Assembly: GCA_011389765.1 (NCBI GenBank)
Contig: JAABTT010000015.1
Span: 1-56,431 of the forward strand
Source: Desulfohalobiaceae bacterium S24
Lineage (GTDB): Bacteria; Desulfobacterota; Desulfovibrionia; Desulfovibrionales; Desulfothermaceae
Reading direction: 5' to 3'
DNA: 56,431 nucleotides
Made by a program: the position numbers and the translations under genes. The notes under the pieces were generated by a model, which was not told where the DNA came from, ran no database searches, and saw only the letters and a program-made list of their open reading frames with translations. Shown here in pieces: positions 41,314 through 52,103 of this stretch; the first letter of the stretch is position 1, and the number at the start of each line of letters is the position of its first letter.

Positions 41314-42768
41314 ATGAGCACGAGCAAGAAAAGAAAAATGTTCATAAGCGTCCTGCCTGGTGAACAAATTGAAATGGTCTTGACCAAGGACGGTCAGGTG
41401 CAGGAATATTATGTTGAAATGCTGCAGCAGGCCAAAACCAAACGAAACATCTACAAGGGGATCGTCAAGAATATCGATGCCTCTCTGCAGGCGGCGTTTA
41501 TTGATTACGGCGAAGAGCGGAATGGTTTTCTGCAGGTGGACGAAGTCCATCCTGAATATTATCAGCCTGAAGTGAAGGCGGCCAAAGGCTATAAATACCC
41601 TCTTCTGCAGAAGGCCCTCAAACCCGGACAGGAGCTGCTGGTTCAGGTAGGTAAGGAACCTACTGGAAACAAAGGCGCTTTTTTGACCACCTATTTGTCC
41701 TTGCCCGGCCGCTACTTTGTTTTGACCCCGGGACGCGAGCAGCTCGGGGTATCCCGCAAGATTGAAGATGAAAAAGAGCGGGCTCGGCTCAAAAGCCTGA
41801 TGAGCGAGCTGAAGCTGGATGAGGGCATCGGGGTGATTTTGCGAACTGTGAGTTCCGATCAGAATAAAACGAGCCTTTCGAGAGATTTGCAGTTTTTGAA
41901 GCGTCTCTGGGAGGAAGTCCGGAAGAAAGGCGTTTCCGGCAAAGCCCCCTGCCTGATCTATGAGGAAAAAGATCTGGCCTTTCGGGCGGTCCGGGACTAT
42001 CTGACCCCGGAGGTCAGTGAGATCTGGGTGGACCATGCCGAAACAGCGAAACAGGTCCTGGACTTTGTCAGGTTGGCCTACCCGCGGCGTAACCGCATGG
42101 TCAAAAAGCATTTGGACACGGACAAGATGCTCTTTGACCGCTTCAATCTTCTTCCGCAGCTGGAAACGGTCTTTGAACGGAAGGTGGCTCTGCCCGGCGG
42201 GGGGGAAGTGGTTTTTGATCAGACCGAGGCCTTGATGGCCGTGGATATCAATTCCGGGAAGATGAGCAGCGATTCCGGATTCAAGGACCTGGCCCTGAAC
42301 GTGAACCTGGAGGCGGCCGAATGTATTCCGCAGCAGCTGCAGCTCAGAGATGTGGGCGGGCAGATTGTGATCGATTTTATCGAAATGAAAGACCACAAGC
42401 ACAAGCGGGAGGTAGAGAAGACCCTGCGGGCCGCTTTGAAATCCGACAAGGCGCGAACCACCGTTGGCCGGATTTCTCAGTTCGGACTGCTGGAAATGGT
42501 GCGCCAGCGCATGGGCTCCTCGGCCTTGTCTTTGTCCATAGAGGACTGCCCGGTCTGTCAAGGGACCGGTTCGGTGCGTAGTCTGGAATGGCGGGCCTTG
42601 CAGGCCATGAAGGAAATATTCCGGCAGATGCGCAGTAAAAAAAGCCCTGATGTGGTGGAATATGTCACGGATACCGGTTTGGCTTTTTATCTGCTGAACC
42701 AGAAAAGGAAAAAGATCGAGGAATTCGAAGCCCAGTTCGGCAAACAAGTGCTGATTCAAGGGCAGTGA
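41314..42768 (+). CDS. rng: Ribonuclease G/E family protein
   Basis: A 484-residue endoribonuclease for rRNA and mRNA processing. An S1-like domain occupies about residues 35-125 ('YKGIVKNIDASLQAAFIDYG', 'GFLQVDEV'). The RNase domain follows with 'RRNRMVKKHLD', the metal-binding 'ALMAVDINSGK' and 'IVIDFIEMKD', and the zinc-link 'CPVCQGTGSV'. There is no long C-terminal scaffold, so it is RNase G-like. It is the first gene of a plus-strand run with queH 6 bases after it. Confidence 0.93.
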   Translation: MSTSKKRKMFISVLPGEQIEMVLTKDGQVQEYYVEMLQQAKTKRNIYKGIVKNIDASLQAAFIDYGEERNGFLQVDEVHPEYYQPEVKAAKGYKYPLLQKALKPGQELLVQVGKEPTGNKGAFLTTYLSLPGRYFVLTPGREQLGVSRKIEDEKERARLKSLMSELKLDEGIGVILRTVSSDQNKTSLSRDLQFLKRLWEEVRKKGVSGKAPCLIYEEKDLAFRAVRDYLTPEVSEIWVDHAETAKQVLDFVRLAYPRRNRMVKKHLDTDKMLFDRFNLLPQLETVFERKVALPGGGEVVFDQTEALMAVDINSGKMSSDSGFKDLALNVNLEAAECIPQQLQLRDVGGQIVIDFIEMKDHKHKREVEKTLRAALKSDKARTTVGRISQFGLLEMVRQRMGSSALSLSIEDCPVCQGTGSVRSLEWRALQAMKEIFRQMRSKKSPDVVEYVTDTGLAFYLLNQKRKKIEEFEAQFGKQVLIQGQ

Positions 42769-42774
42769 CTGTTC

Positions 42775-43350
42775 ATGAAAATCCTGCTTCATATCTGCTG
42801 CGGGCCCTGTGCGATTTTCCCCCTGCGTGTACTCCGGGACCAGGGACATGACCTGACGGGGGTGTTTTACAACCCGAACATCCATCCGCTCCAGGAATAC
42901 CTGAGGCGGCGGGACGGGGTCCGGGAGACGGCCGAGCGTTTCGGGCTCAAGATGATTTTTCTGGATCAGGAATACGATCCACAGGTCTATATGCGGCAGC
43001 TGGCCTTCCGGGAGAATTCCCGCTGCCTGCTCTGCTATCAGCTCCGGCTGGAACGGACCCTGTCCATTGCCAGACGGGGAAAATTCGAGGGGTTCAGCTC
43101 CACGCTTTTGTACAGCAAGCAGCAGCAGCACAAATCGATAGCCAAGCTTGGATATGATCTGGCCGGGGAGGGCAAGGTCGTTTTTGTGTATCAGGATTTC
43201 CGGGTCGGATGGCAGGAGGGCATTCGGCAGAGCCTGGAGTGGAGTCTTTACCGCCAGGACTATTGCGGCTGCCTGTACAGTGAGTTCGAACGCTTCCGGG
43301 GATGTCTTCAACAAGCGACTGAAAAGCGGCGCCCAGAATCTCAGTCCTAG
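42775..43350 (+). CDS. queH: Epoxyqueuosine reductase QueH
   Basis: QueH performs the last step of queuosine synthesis, reducing epoxyqueuosine in tRNA, in place of QueG. The 191-residue protein (DUF208) begins 'LLHICCGPCAIFPLRVL', with the Cys pair CC-x-x-C; 'CLLCYQLRLERT' gives a second pair and 'QDYCGCLYSE' a third, matching the iron-sulfur and metal-binding Cys set. It lies directly downstream of rng. Confidence 0.9.
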   Translation: MKILLHICCGPCAIFPLRVLRDQGHDLTGVFYNPNIHPLQEYLRRRDGVRETAERFGLKMIFLDQEYDPQVYMRQLAFRENSRCLLCYQLRLERTLSIARRGKFEGFSSTLLYSKQQQHKSIAKLGYDLAGEGKVVFVYQDFRVGWQEGIRQSLEWSLYRQDYCGCLYSEFERFRGCLQQATEKRRPESQS

Positions 43351-43761
43351 TAAAGCGCGTCTGTTCCGGCAGGGATGGTTTTCGACTTGTGCATTTCAGG
43401 CCTATTTTCAGACTTCATACCTCATTTGTATGGTGCTGTTTAACAGCTTAAAATAACAGCATATAGTTTTTTGACTTCAAAATTGGACATTCATTTGGTG
43501 TCAGGTGTCGGGTGTCAGCGCCGGCCGCTGGCCGCAGACGTCCAGTTTGATCGAAAAAGAAACTTTGGGAAGAAATCGCGGTCGGTATCGCTATCGCTAT
43601 GGGAATCGAAGTCTTTATCCTCATCATATCATTTCTCGATACCGATTCCGATAGCGATAGCGATGGGAAAAATCTGAAGTTTCATACGAGGAAGGCCAAA
43701 ATACGCAACCTGAAACCTGAAACCCGAAACCTGAAACCTGAAACCCGAAACCTGATCTGGG
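43351..43761. repeat. Intergenic low-complexity and inverted-repeat region
   Basis: No gene is supported in these 411 bases. They hold a GTGTCAGGTGTCGGGTGTCA direct repeat near 43499-43518, an imperfect inverted repeat of ATCGCTATCGCTATGGGAAT type (about 43577-43603 against 43636-43665), and several tandem GAAACCTGAAACC units at about 43707-43757, ending five bases before the HemW-like gene. The last array takes up the place where an RBS should be. Confidence 0.7.
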
Positions 43762-44889
43762 ATGCACCTGTATATCCATGTCCCTTTTTGCCGGAGCAAA
43801 TGCCTGTACTGCGCTTTTCTGTCCTGGGGGTATGATCCGGATCTCGTGTCCGCCTATGTCCCGGCCGTCTGTGAGGAGATCCGCTATTGGGGGCAGGCCC
43901 TGGGACGCCCCGAGACCGCCACCGTGTATTTCGGCGGCGGCACTCCGAGTCTGCTGGGGCTTGCTGATCTGGAATCGATTCTTCGAACTGTCCGGGACCA
44001 TTTTGCAGTGAGTCCTGAGGCTGAATGCAGCCTGGAAGCCAATCCCGACTCCTGTTGCGCAGCCGGGTATCTTGAGCAGCTTCCCGGGCTGGGGATCAAT
44101 CGGCTGAGCCTGGGGCTGCAGAGTCTGGACGATGCAGACCTTGCTTTTCTGAGGCGCCGGCATACGGCCGAACAAGGTCAAGAGGCCTGCAGACTGGCTC
44201 GGAAAGCCGGGTTTGACAATTTGAGCGTGGATATCCTCTGGGCCCTTCCCGGTCAGGACGAGGCGAAGTGGAGGTCCGAGCTCCGGGCGCTCAAAGGTCT
44301 CGGCGTCCGGCATGTCTCCGCCTATGCCCTGAGTATCGAGCCCGGGACCGATTTGGAAAAACTGGATGAATCCGGCAGGATCAACTGGCCGGGAGAGGAT
44401 GATCAGGCCCGGATGTACCTGCAGGGTCTGGAATGCCTCCAGGCAATGGGATTGGCCCAGTATGAAATCTCCAATTTCGCCGGTCCCGGATATGCATGCG
44501 CCCATAATATCGGCTATTGGCAGGGGCGGGACTATTTGGGAGTCGGCCCGTCCGCCGTATCCTGTATTGGATCGCGCCGTTGGAAAAATCCGTCCGATAT
44601 TCTGGCCTATTGTGCATCACCTGTACAGGAGGCCCGTTTTTTGTACAGTGCCGGCTTAAGCCTCCGGGAACAAGCCAATGAATTGATCATGCTCGGATTG
44701 CGAACGGTGCAGGGCGTGTCCCTCGCGGCCTATACAGGGTTGAGCGGCGAGGATCTGCTTGCCGGACACGAGGATCTGATTGCAGGGCTTGAAGCGAGGA
44801 ATTTGATTGCTGTGGATCAGGAGCGGCTGCGTTTGACCCCACAGGGCATGCTGGTCAGTGACAGCCTTATTCCCTGTTTTTTTCACTGA
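43762..44889 (+). CDS. HemW-like radical SAM protein
   Basis: A 375-residue radical SAM protein of the coproporphyrinogen oxidase-like group. The cluster motif is 'CRSKCLYC' (C-x3-C-x2-C) near residue 9, followed by 'YFGGGTPSLL', 'LEANPDS', 'GINRLSLGLQSLDD' and 'LSVDILWALPGQ'. It lacks the first extra cysteine motif of true HemN, so a HemW heme-chaperone role fits better. The C-terminal HemN domain has 'EISNFAGPGYACAHNIGYWQG'. No clear RBS precedes the ATG because repeats fill the space. Confidence 0.88.
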   Translation: MHLYIHVPFCRSKCLYCAFLSWGYDPDLVSAYVPAVCEEIRYWGQALGRPETATVYFGGGTPSLLGLADLESILRTVRDHFAVSPEAECSLEANPDSCCAAGYLEQLPGLGINRLSLGLQSLDDADLAFLRRRHTAEQGQEACRLARKAGFDNLSVDILWALPGQDEAKWRSELRALKGLGVRHVSAYALSIEPGTDLEKLDESGRINWPGEDDQARMYLQGLECLQAMGLAQYEISNFAGPGYACAHNIGYWQGRDYLGVGPSAVSCIGSRRWKNPSDILAYCASPVQEARFLYSAGLSLREQANELIMLGLRTVQGVSLAAYTGLSGEDLLAGHEDLIAGLEARNLIAVDQERLRLTPQGMLVSDSLIPCFFH

Positions 44890-44901
44890 AAGGAGATTTC
44901 G

Positions 44902-47017
<2,116 letters not shown>

Positions 47018-47205
47018 TGCCGGACCGGATGCCCAGGAAGGAAGGTGTGTTGAGAGGTTACTGCCCTGGATCAAAAGATTCAACTTCGGTTTCGAGGCAG
47101 TTGACAAAGAAAAGCTTTCAGGTTTAGGACTTCCAGGGCTGGTGAACATTTTAGAAAGACACGAGTATTCAGTCATTATCCACAAGCTAGGCAAGGAGAG
47201 AACGT

Positions 47206-48117
47206 ATGACGGCGAAACTTATTAAAGGGACCGAGATCCGGGAAGAGATTTTAGAGGAAATCACCGGGGAAGTTGCTGAAATCAAGGAAAAACAGGGCAA
47301 GGTTCCCGGTCTGGTCACCATCCTGGTCGGTGAGAATCCGGCCTCACAGTCTTATGTGACCCTGAAGATCAAGACTGCACACCGGGTGGGCTTTAAGGAA
47401 GTTCAGGACACCAGGTCGGAAGATATCAGTGAACAGGAACTTTTAAGCCTCATTGATCAGTATAATCAAGACGACTCCATTCACGGCATCCTGGTGCAGT
47501 TGCCCCTGCCCAAGCATATCGACGAAAAAAAGATCTTGAACGCCATTGATCCGGACAAGGATGTGGACGGTTTTCATCCGGTCAATGTGGGGCGTTTGAT
47601 GATCGGGGGGGATGAGGTCAAATTTCCGCCCTGTACTCCGGCCGGGATCCAGGAGATGATCGTCCGGGCCGGCGTGGAGACCAGCGGTGCGGAAACCGTG
47701 GTGGTGGGGCGCTCCAATATCGTGGGCAAGCCCATAGCCAACATGATGCTCCAGAAAGGCCCCGGAGCGAATTCCACGGTCACGGTGGTGCACACCAGAA
47801 CGAAGGATATGGAAAGCCACTGCAAGCGGGCCGATATTCTGATCGTTGCTGCCGGTGTCCCCGGACTGGTCAAGCCGGAATGGATCAAGCCGGGGGCCTG
47901 TGTTATTGATGTGGGGGTGAACCGGGTCGGGGAAAAGCCGAGCAAGAAGGATCCCAACAAGATGGTGGCCATTCTCAAGGGGGACGTGGACTTTGATGCG
48001 GCCAAGGAGATCGCCGGCTCCATCACCCCGGTCCCGGGCGGCGTCGGCCCCATGACCATCACCATGCTCATGCGCAATACCCTGCTTTCCCTGAAGTATC
48101 GGCTGGGCCTCGTCTGA
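47206..48117 (+). CDS. folD: Bifunctional methylenetetrahydrofolate dehydrogenase/cyclohydrolase
   Basis: FolD oxidises methylene-THF to methenyl-THF and hydrolyses it to formyl-THF. The 303-residue protein has 'VGENPASQSYVTLKIKTA' with the catalytic Tyr and Lys, 'ILVQLPLPKH', 'DVDGFHPVNVGRL', NADP loop 'VVVGRSNIVGKPIANMML' and 'ITPVPGGVGPMT'. It runs 15-20 residues longer than E. coli FolD with an insert near 'KGPGANSTVTVVHTRT'. In an anaerobe it may serve the acetyl-CoA pathway. Confidence 0.95.
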   Translation: MTAKLIKGTEIREEILEEITGEVAEIKEKQGKVPGLVTILVGENPASQSYVTLKIKTAHRVGFKEVQDTRSEDISEQELLSLIDQYNQDDSIHGILVQLPLPKHIDEKKILNAIDPDKDVDGFHPVNVGRLMIGGDEVKFPPCTPAGIQEMIVRAGVETSGAETVVVGRSNIVGKPIANMMLQKGPGANSTVTVVHTRTKDMESHCKRADILIVAAGVPGLVKPEWIKPGACVIDVGVNRVGEKPSKKDPNKMVAILKGDVDFDAAKEIAGSITPVPGGVGPMTITMLMRNTLLSLKYRLGLV

Positions 48118-48213
48118 ACCGGGGAAATGCGGGATCTGGCCTGTAGAACAGAAAGTCAGGCCATAGAAAGGTCTGACGGAAAATCTTCCGTATTTTAACG
48201 TTTTGGAGGTAAA

Positions 48214-49389
48214 ATGGATAATTACTACAAAATCAGAGAGTTTCAGTGCACAACCAAGGCCAAGCATGGCGTGGGTGCCTTGAAGTCCCTGCCGGATTCC
48301 ATAAGGGAGTTGGGCGCAAAAAAACCGCTTATTGTGACCGATCCCGGCGTCGTGAAGGCCGGGATTCTTGAAAAAGTAACCCAGGTCCTCAAGGAAGCCG
48401 GCATCGAATGCGCTGTTTATGATCAGGTTGTTCCCAATCCCTATATCGAAACTGTGGGGCAGGCCACCCAGGTTTATCTGGACAAGGCCTGCGACTGTTT
48501 GATCGGCCTCGGCGGCGGAAGCTCCATGGATACGGCCAAGGGAGTCGGAGTTGAGGCGACCCATGAGGGCAATGTCTTGAAATGGGAAGCGGCTGAGCGG
48601 GATCTGGAACGACGGATCGCTCCCTTGATCACCATTCCGACAACAGCCGGGACCGGGAGCGAGATCACGGTCTGGGCGGTGATCACCGATCCGGCCAGAA
48701 AGTTCAAATTCAATGTCGGAGGCCCCCTGCTGTCGCCGCATATCGCGATTGTCGATCCTGAGCTGCATGTCAGCATGCCGCCGCATGTGACCGCCGGGAC
48801 CGGCATGGACGCCCTGTGTCACGCCATTGAATGCTATACCTGCCATTTCTCCCAGCCCCACACCGATGCCGCAGCCCTGCTGGCCATTGAACACTGTGCC
48901 GCCTATCTCAGGCGGGCCGTGGGCAATGGACAGGACATGGAGGCCAGGTATTATATGGCCATGTCCGCGCATCTGGCCGGCATCTCCTACGGTACGGAGA
49001 GCGCCGGGGCAGTGCATGCCCTGACCCAGACCCTGGGAGGCATCAAACCGGAGATCCATCATGGCCCGGCAGTGGGCGCTACCTTAGGGGCCTTTATGGA
49101 ATACAACTGGATCGGCCGGCCCAAAAAATTCAGGCGGGTGGCCCAGGCCCTGGGTGTCGAAATCAGCGGTCTTTCCGACCGGGATGCCTGTATGTTGGGA
49201 GCTGAGGCGGTCTATGATCTGGCCGAGGACGTGGAAATTCCCTCACTCAGTGACCTGGGGATCAAAGAGGAGGAGATCCCTTTGCTGGCCAAAGAAGCGG
49301 CCAATGACCCGCAAACTCCCGGCAACCCCAGAGATATTGACGAAAGCGGCTATACCTGGATGTACAGACGCTGTCTCGGACTCATCTGA
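48214..49389 (+). CDS. Iron-containing alcohol dehydrogenase (first copy)
   Basis: A 391-residue group III alcohol dehydrogenase. It has the NAD-binding 'GLGGGSSMDTAKG', 'PTTAGTGSEIT', and metal ligands in 'GMDALCHAIECY', 'GAVHALTQTLGG' and 'EIHHGPAVGA'. A good GGAGG lies before the ATG. A strong terminator follows its stop. The substrate cannot be told; ethanol and lactaldehyde types look alike. It shares only general family features with the second copy at 49825-51030. Confidence 0.92.
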   Translation: MDNYYKIREFQCTTKAKHGVGALKSLPDSIRELGAKKPLIVTDPGVVKAGILEKVTQVLKEAGIECAVYDQVVPNPYIETVGQATQVYLDKACDCLIGLGGGSSMDTAKGVGVEATHEGNVLKWEAAERDLERRIAPLITIPTTAGTGSEITVWAVITDPARKFKFNVGGPLLSPHIAIVDPELHVSMPPHVTAGTGMDALCHAIECYTCHFSQPHTDAAALLAIEHCAAYLRRAVGNGQDMEARYYMAMSAHLAGISYGTESAGAVHALTQTLGGIKPEIHHGPAVGATLGAFMEYNWIGRPKKFRRVAQALGVEISGLSDRDACMLGAEAVYDLAEDVEIPSLSDLGIKEEEIPLLAKEAANDPQTPGNPRDIDESGYTWMYRRCLGLI

Positions 49390-49421
49390 AAAAAAAAGGG
49401 CGCCTCAGGCGCCCTTTTTTT
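49389..49421. terminator. Intrinsic terminator after the first alcohol dehydrogenase
   Basis: The stem GGGCGCC / GGCGCCC (loop TCA) is flanked by an A-run on the left and a T-run on the right, so it can act on both strands. It ends the plus-strand transcript. Confidence 0.92.
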
Positions 49422-49459
49422 GGAGCAGATCGCGGGGAAGGTCCTGCTGGTCTCTAAAT

Positions 49460-49486
49460 AAAAACCGGCTCCGAAGAGCCGGTTTT
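49460..49486 (-). terminator. Intrinsic terminator of tRNA-Ser
   Basis: A perfect 11-bp stem AAAACCGGCTC / GAGCCGGTTTT with a 4-base loop lies 10 bases beyond the tRNA 3' end. Read on the minus strand it is followed by five T residues, so it should end the tRNA transcript. Confidence 0.85.
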
Positions 49487-49495
49487 CCTTGTCTG

Positions 49496-49588
49496 TGGCG
49501 GAGAGGGAGGGATTTGAACCCTCGAAGGAGTGTTAGCCCCTTACGCGCTTAGCAGGCGCGCGCCTTCAGCCAGCTCGGCCACCTCTCC
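49496..49588 (-). tRNA. serX: tRNA-Ser (anticodon GCT)
   Basis: The minus strand folds as a class II tRNA with a long variable arm. The acceptor pair is GGAGAGG / CCTCTCC, the D-arm contains GCCGAGCTGGCTGAAGGC, the anticodon loop reads CTGCTAA (anticodon GCT), and the T-loop is GGTTCAAATCC. The discriminator is G and CCA is encoded, giving 93 bases in all. It reads AGC and AGT serine codons. Confidence 0.95.
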
Positions 49589-49824
49589 TGTTTTGCGCGA
49601 AGTCAATTCCGGCCTTCTATGTACAACACAGAAAAAGACGAGCTGCTCTCACGCACAAACCCTTTTAGCAGGAAGTCCCTCAGCTGTCAATCGCCGCGGT
49701 ACCGCCGTATGGCCTGCTTTTTCATGAAAAAGAGGGTATGGGAAAGCTGGAGCGCCGGAAATGGTGTACAGGGCGGTTTACCATGCAGTAACAACTGCGT
49801 CTGTGAGCGCAATGAAGCCGGCTG

Positions 49825-51030
49825 TTAAGCTTTTTGGAGCGGATCGCTCCGATCAAAGGCCCTGGTGAAGAGTTCGAGATAGCCTTGGGCGTCTATCACC
49901 CTGGCGTTGTCCGGAGTGCCGAGGTTTTGGAAGGCCTTTTCGGCCAGGGCGGGTAGATCCTGCCTGGTGATGCCGGTGGCCTCCAGATTCGGGATCCCCA
50001 GTCTGGTGATGAGGCCGTGGAGTTTCTGAACGGTCAGGCTTCCGTACTCGGCAGGTGCCCGGTCATCCCTGGACGAAAATCCCATGGCCCGGCCGATCCG
50101 TTCGATCCGTTCCGGGATCTCGGGGAGATTGTAGGCCAGGACATAGGGCAAAAATATGGCGTTGGCCTCGCCATGGGGGACATCGAACATGGCGCCCAGG
50201 GCTTCGGCCATGGAATGGACCCCGGCGGTATCCGCGTTGCCGAAGGCGATGCCCGCCAGAAGGCTGCCCAGGAGCATGGCCTCTCTCGCCTGGAGGTCTT
50301 GACCGTTGGCGACGGCCTGTTCCAGGTTTTGGGCGATGAGCTCCATGGCCTGCAGAGCCAGGGCGTCGCTGATGGGGTTGGCGCAGCGGGCGGTAAAGCC
50401 TTCGATGGCATGGGTCAGGGCGTCGATACCCGTGGACGCGGTCAGTGAGCGGGGCAGGGACAGGGTCAGTTCAGGATCGAGCAGAGCCACGGCCGGGGCC
50501 AGGTGCCGGCTGCCGATTCCGGCCTTGAACCGGTTTTTCGTGTCGGTGATCACTGCCCAGGAGGTGACTTCGCTTCCGGTTCCGGCGGTGGTCGGAATGG
50601 CCAGCACAGGGGGGACGGGCGGCTTGACCATGTCCTGGCCTTCGAAATCCAGGATATTGCAATTGTTCAACAGAACGGCGGCGACCCCCTTGCCCGTGTC
50701 CAGGCTGCTGCCCCCGCCGATGGCCAGGACGGTGTCCACTTCCTGGTGACGGGCCAGCATGGCCGCCCGGTTGACGGTCTGTTCAGTGGGGTTGGCCTTG
50801 ACGTCATCGAAAACAGTGACGGACAGGCCGAGTTGGCTCATCTGCTCAAGGAACGGGTTGACCAGGCCGGTGTTCATGATCCCCTTGTCGGTGACCACCA
50901 GGATCCTTCTGGCCTGGCAGTCCAACAGCGCACCAGGCAACTGGTGCCTGGCTCCGGCGCCGAAATGGATGCGCGTGGGCAGGGAAAAATCAAAGGGACT
51001 GCAGCCGGTAAAACTGGATCTAACGTTCAT
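49825..51030 (-). CDS. Iron-containing alcohol dehydrogenase (second copy)
   Basis: A 401-residue group III alcohol dehydrogenase, last gene of the liv-type unit. It has 'LAIGGGSSLDTGKG', 'PTTAGTGSEVT', and metal ligands in 'GIDALTHAIEGF', 'AGVHSMAEALG' and 'DVPHGEANAIFLP', of the 1,3-propanediol/lactaldehyde-like type with the usual 'PHG'. It starts 47 bases after livM. Its place after a transporter suggests it acts on the imported compound or on an alcohol made from it; that is inference. Confidence 0.9.
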   Translation of the reverse strand: MNVRSSFTGCSPFDFSLPTRIHFGAGARHQLPGALLDCQARRILVVTDKGIMNTGLVNPFLEQMSQLGLSVTVFDDVKANPTEQTVNRAAMLARHQEVDTVLAIGGGSSLDTGKGVAAVLLNNCNILDFEGQDMVKPPVPPVLAIPTTAGTGSEVTSWAVITDTKNRFKAGIGSRHLAPAVALLDPELTLSLPRSLTASTGIDALTHAIEGFTARCANPISDALALQAMELIAQNLEQAVANGQDLQAREAMLLGSLLAGIAFGNADTAGVHSMAEALGAMFDVPHGEANAIFLPYVLAYNLPEIPERIERIGRAMGFSSRDDRAPAEYGSLTVQKLHGLITRLGIPNLEATGITRQDLPALAEKAFQNLGTPDNARVIDAQGYLELFTRAFDRSDPLQKA

Positions 51031-51077
51031 GCATCCTCCTCATGATCTGAAATATCGGGGTTTCGTTCAGGCTCGAA

Positions 51078-52103
51078 TCAGGAATCATTGGACAAGGACG
51101 CTCTGCGCTCTTTGGGAAAAACGCGGCGCCTGATCCGCTCCAAGGGTCCGGGTTTGTCCTGTGGAAACAGGATCTCGGCGATCCCCTGGGGCATATAGAC
51201 CACCAGCAGCACCACCAGTCCGCCGAAGATGAGCATGCGGTAATTTCCCATCGGTCGGAGCCATTCACTGAGGAACGTTGCCAGATAGGCGCCAATCACC
51301 GCTCCGGGAAAGCGGCCCAGGCCCCCGATGACCAGCATGACCATCAGGATGAGGAAGAGATTCAGGCCGAGGATCCTGGTGGAGAGCACCCCCACATAAT
51401 GGGCGTAGAAGCCGCCTATTATGCCGGTCAGGAACGAGGTGATCCCGAAGACGACCAGCTTGTACTTGAATCCATTGATGCCGAGGCTTTTGGCGAATGG
51501 TTCGGCATCGCGGATCGCGGTGAATGCCAGTCCCCAGTTGGAGTGGATGATCCGGTAGACGGCCAGCAGGCAGAGCAGGGAGATGAACAGGGCGGTATAA
51601 AACCAGGGCAGCGGTTCCATGCTGGAAAAACTGTATCCCCAGAAATGCATAGGTTTGATGGTCAGAATCCCCTGGGAGCCGCCTGTGCCCAGGGCCCGTC
51701 CCAGATCGCTCTTCAATAAAGGGGCGAGGATCATGTGTACGGCAAAAGTGACCAGGGCCACATAGGCTCCTTTGAGCCGCAGACAGGGAAGGCCGACCAG
51801 CAGGCCGGTCAGGCCGGCGACCACTCCGCCGAAAGGCATGCCCAGCCAGGGGGACAGGTCGAAGGTCTGTGTCAGGATGGCCGAACTGTAGGCCCCGATT
51901 ACGAAGAAGGCGATCTGCCCGAAGGTGAAGATCCCGGAAAATCCCATGATCAGATCCCAGGAGGCGGCGACCACCGACCAGATGAGGCACATGATCAGGA
52001 TGTTCATGAGGTAGAGATCGGTGTGCACAAAAATCGGAACAAGCAGCAGGATGAGGTATATCAGCAGGAGCACCTTCAAATCTTTGGTGAGTTTCATGAT
52101 CAT
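51078..52103 (-). CDS. livM: Branched-chain amino acid-type ABC transporter permease LivM
   Basis: A 341-residue permease with about eight to nine membrane helices. It has 'WDLIMGFSGIFTFGQIAFFVIGAY', split by the conserved Gly-Phe-Ser-Gly, and the EAA-type 'AIRDAEPFAKSLGIN'. The start ATG at 52103 overlaps the livH stop by 4 bases; a longer frame lies within livH. Another ATG at 52097 is also possible. A short basic C-terminal tail follows the last helix. Confidence 0.9.
   Translation of the reverse strand: MIMKLTKDLKVLLLIYLILLLVPIFVHTDLYLMNILIMCLIWSVVAASWDLIMGFSGIFTFGQIAFFVIGAYSSAILTQTFDLSPWLGMPFGGVVAGLTGLLVGLPCLRLKGAYVALVTFAVHMILAPLLKSDLGRALGTGGSQGILTIKPMHFWGYSFSSMEPLPWFYTALFISLLCLLAVYRIIHSNWGLAFTAIRDAEPFAKSLGINGFKYKLVVFGITSFLTGIIGGFYAHYVGVLSTRILGLNLFLILMVMLVIGGLGRFPGAVIGAYLATFLSEWLRPMGNYRMLIFGGLVVLLVVYMPQGIAEILFPQDKPGPLERIRRRVFPKERRASLSNDS

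Noticed and set aside
41242..43314. A long minus-strand frame of 690 codons
   Set aside because: It is antisense to rng and queH, which are clear families on the plus strand; no domain was recognised.
47443..49062. A minus-strand frame of 539 codons
   Set aside because: It is antisense to folD and the first alcohol dehydrogenase and spans a gene boundary without any motif.
49619..49828. Plus-strand frame of 69 codons between tRNA-Ser and the second alcohol dehydrogenase
   Set aside because: No RBS or known motif; Cys- and Ser-rich end looks random. The region 49589-49824 is treated as non-coding.
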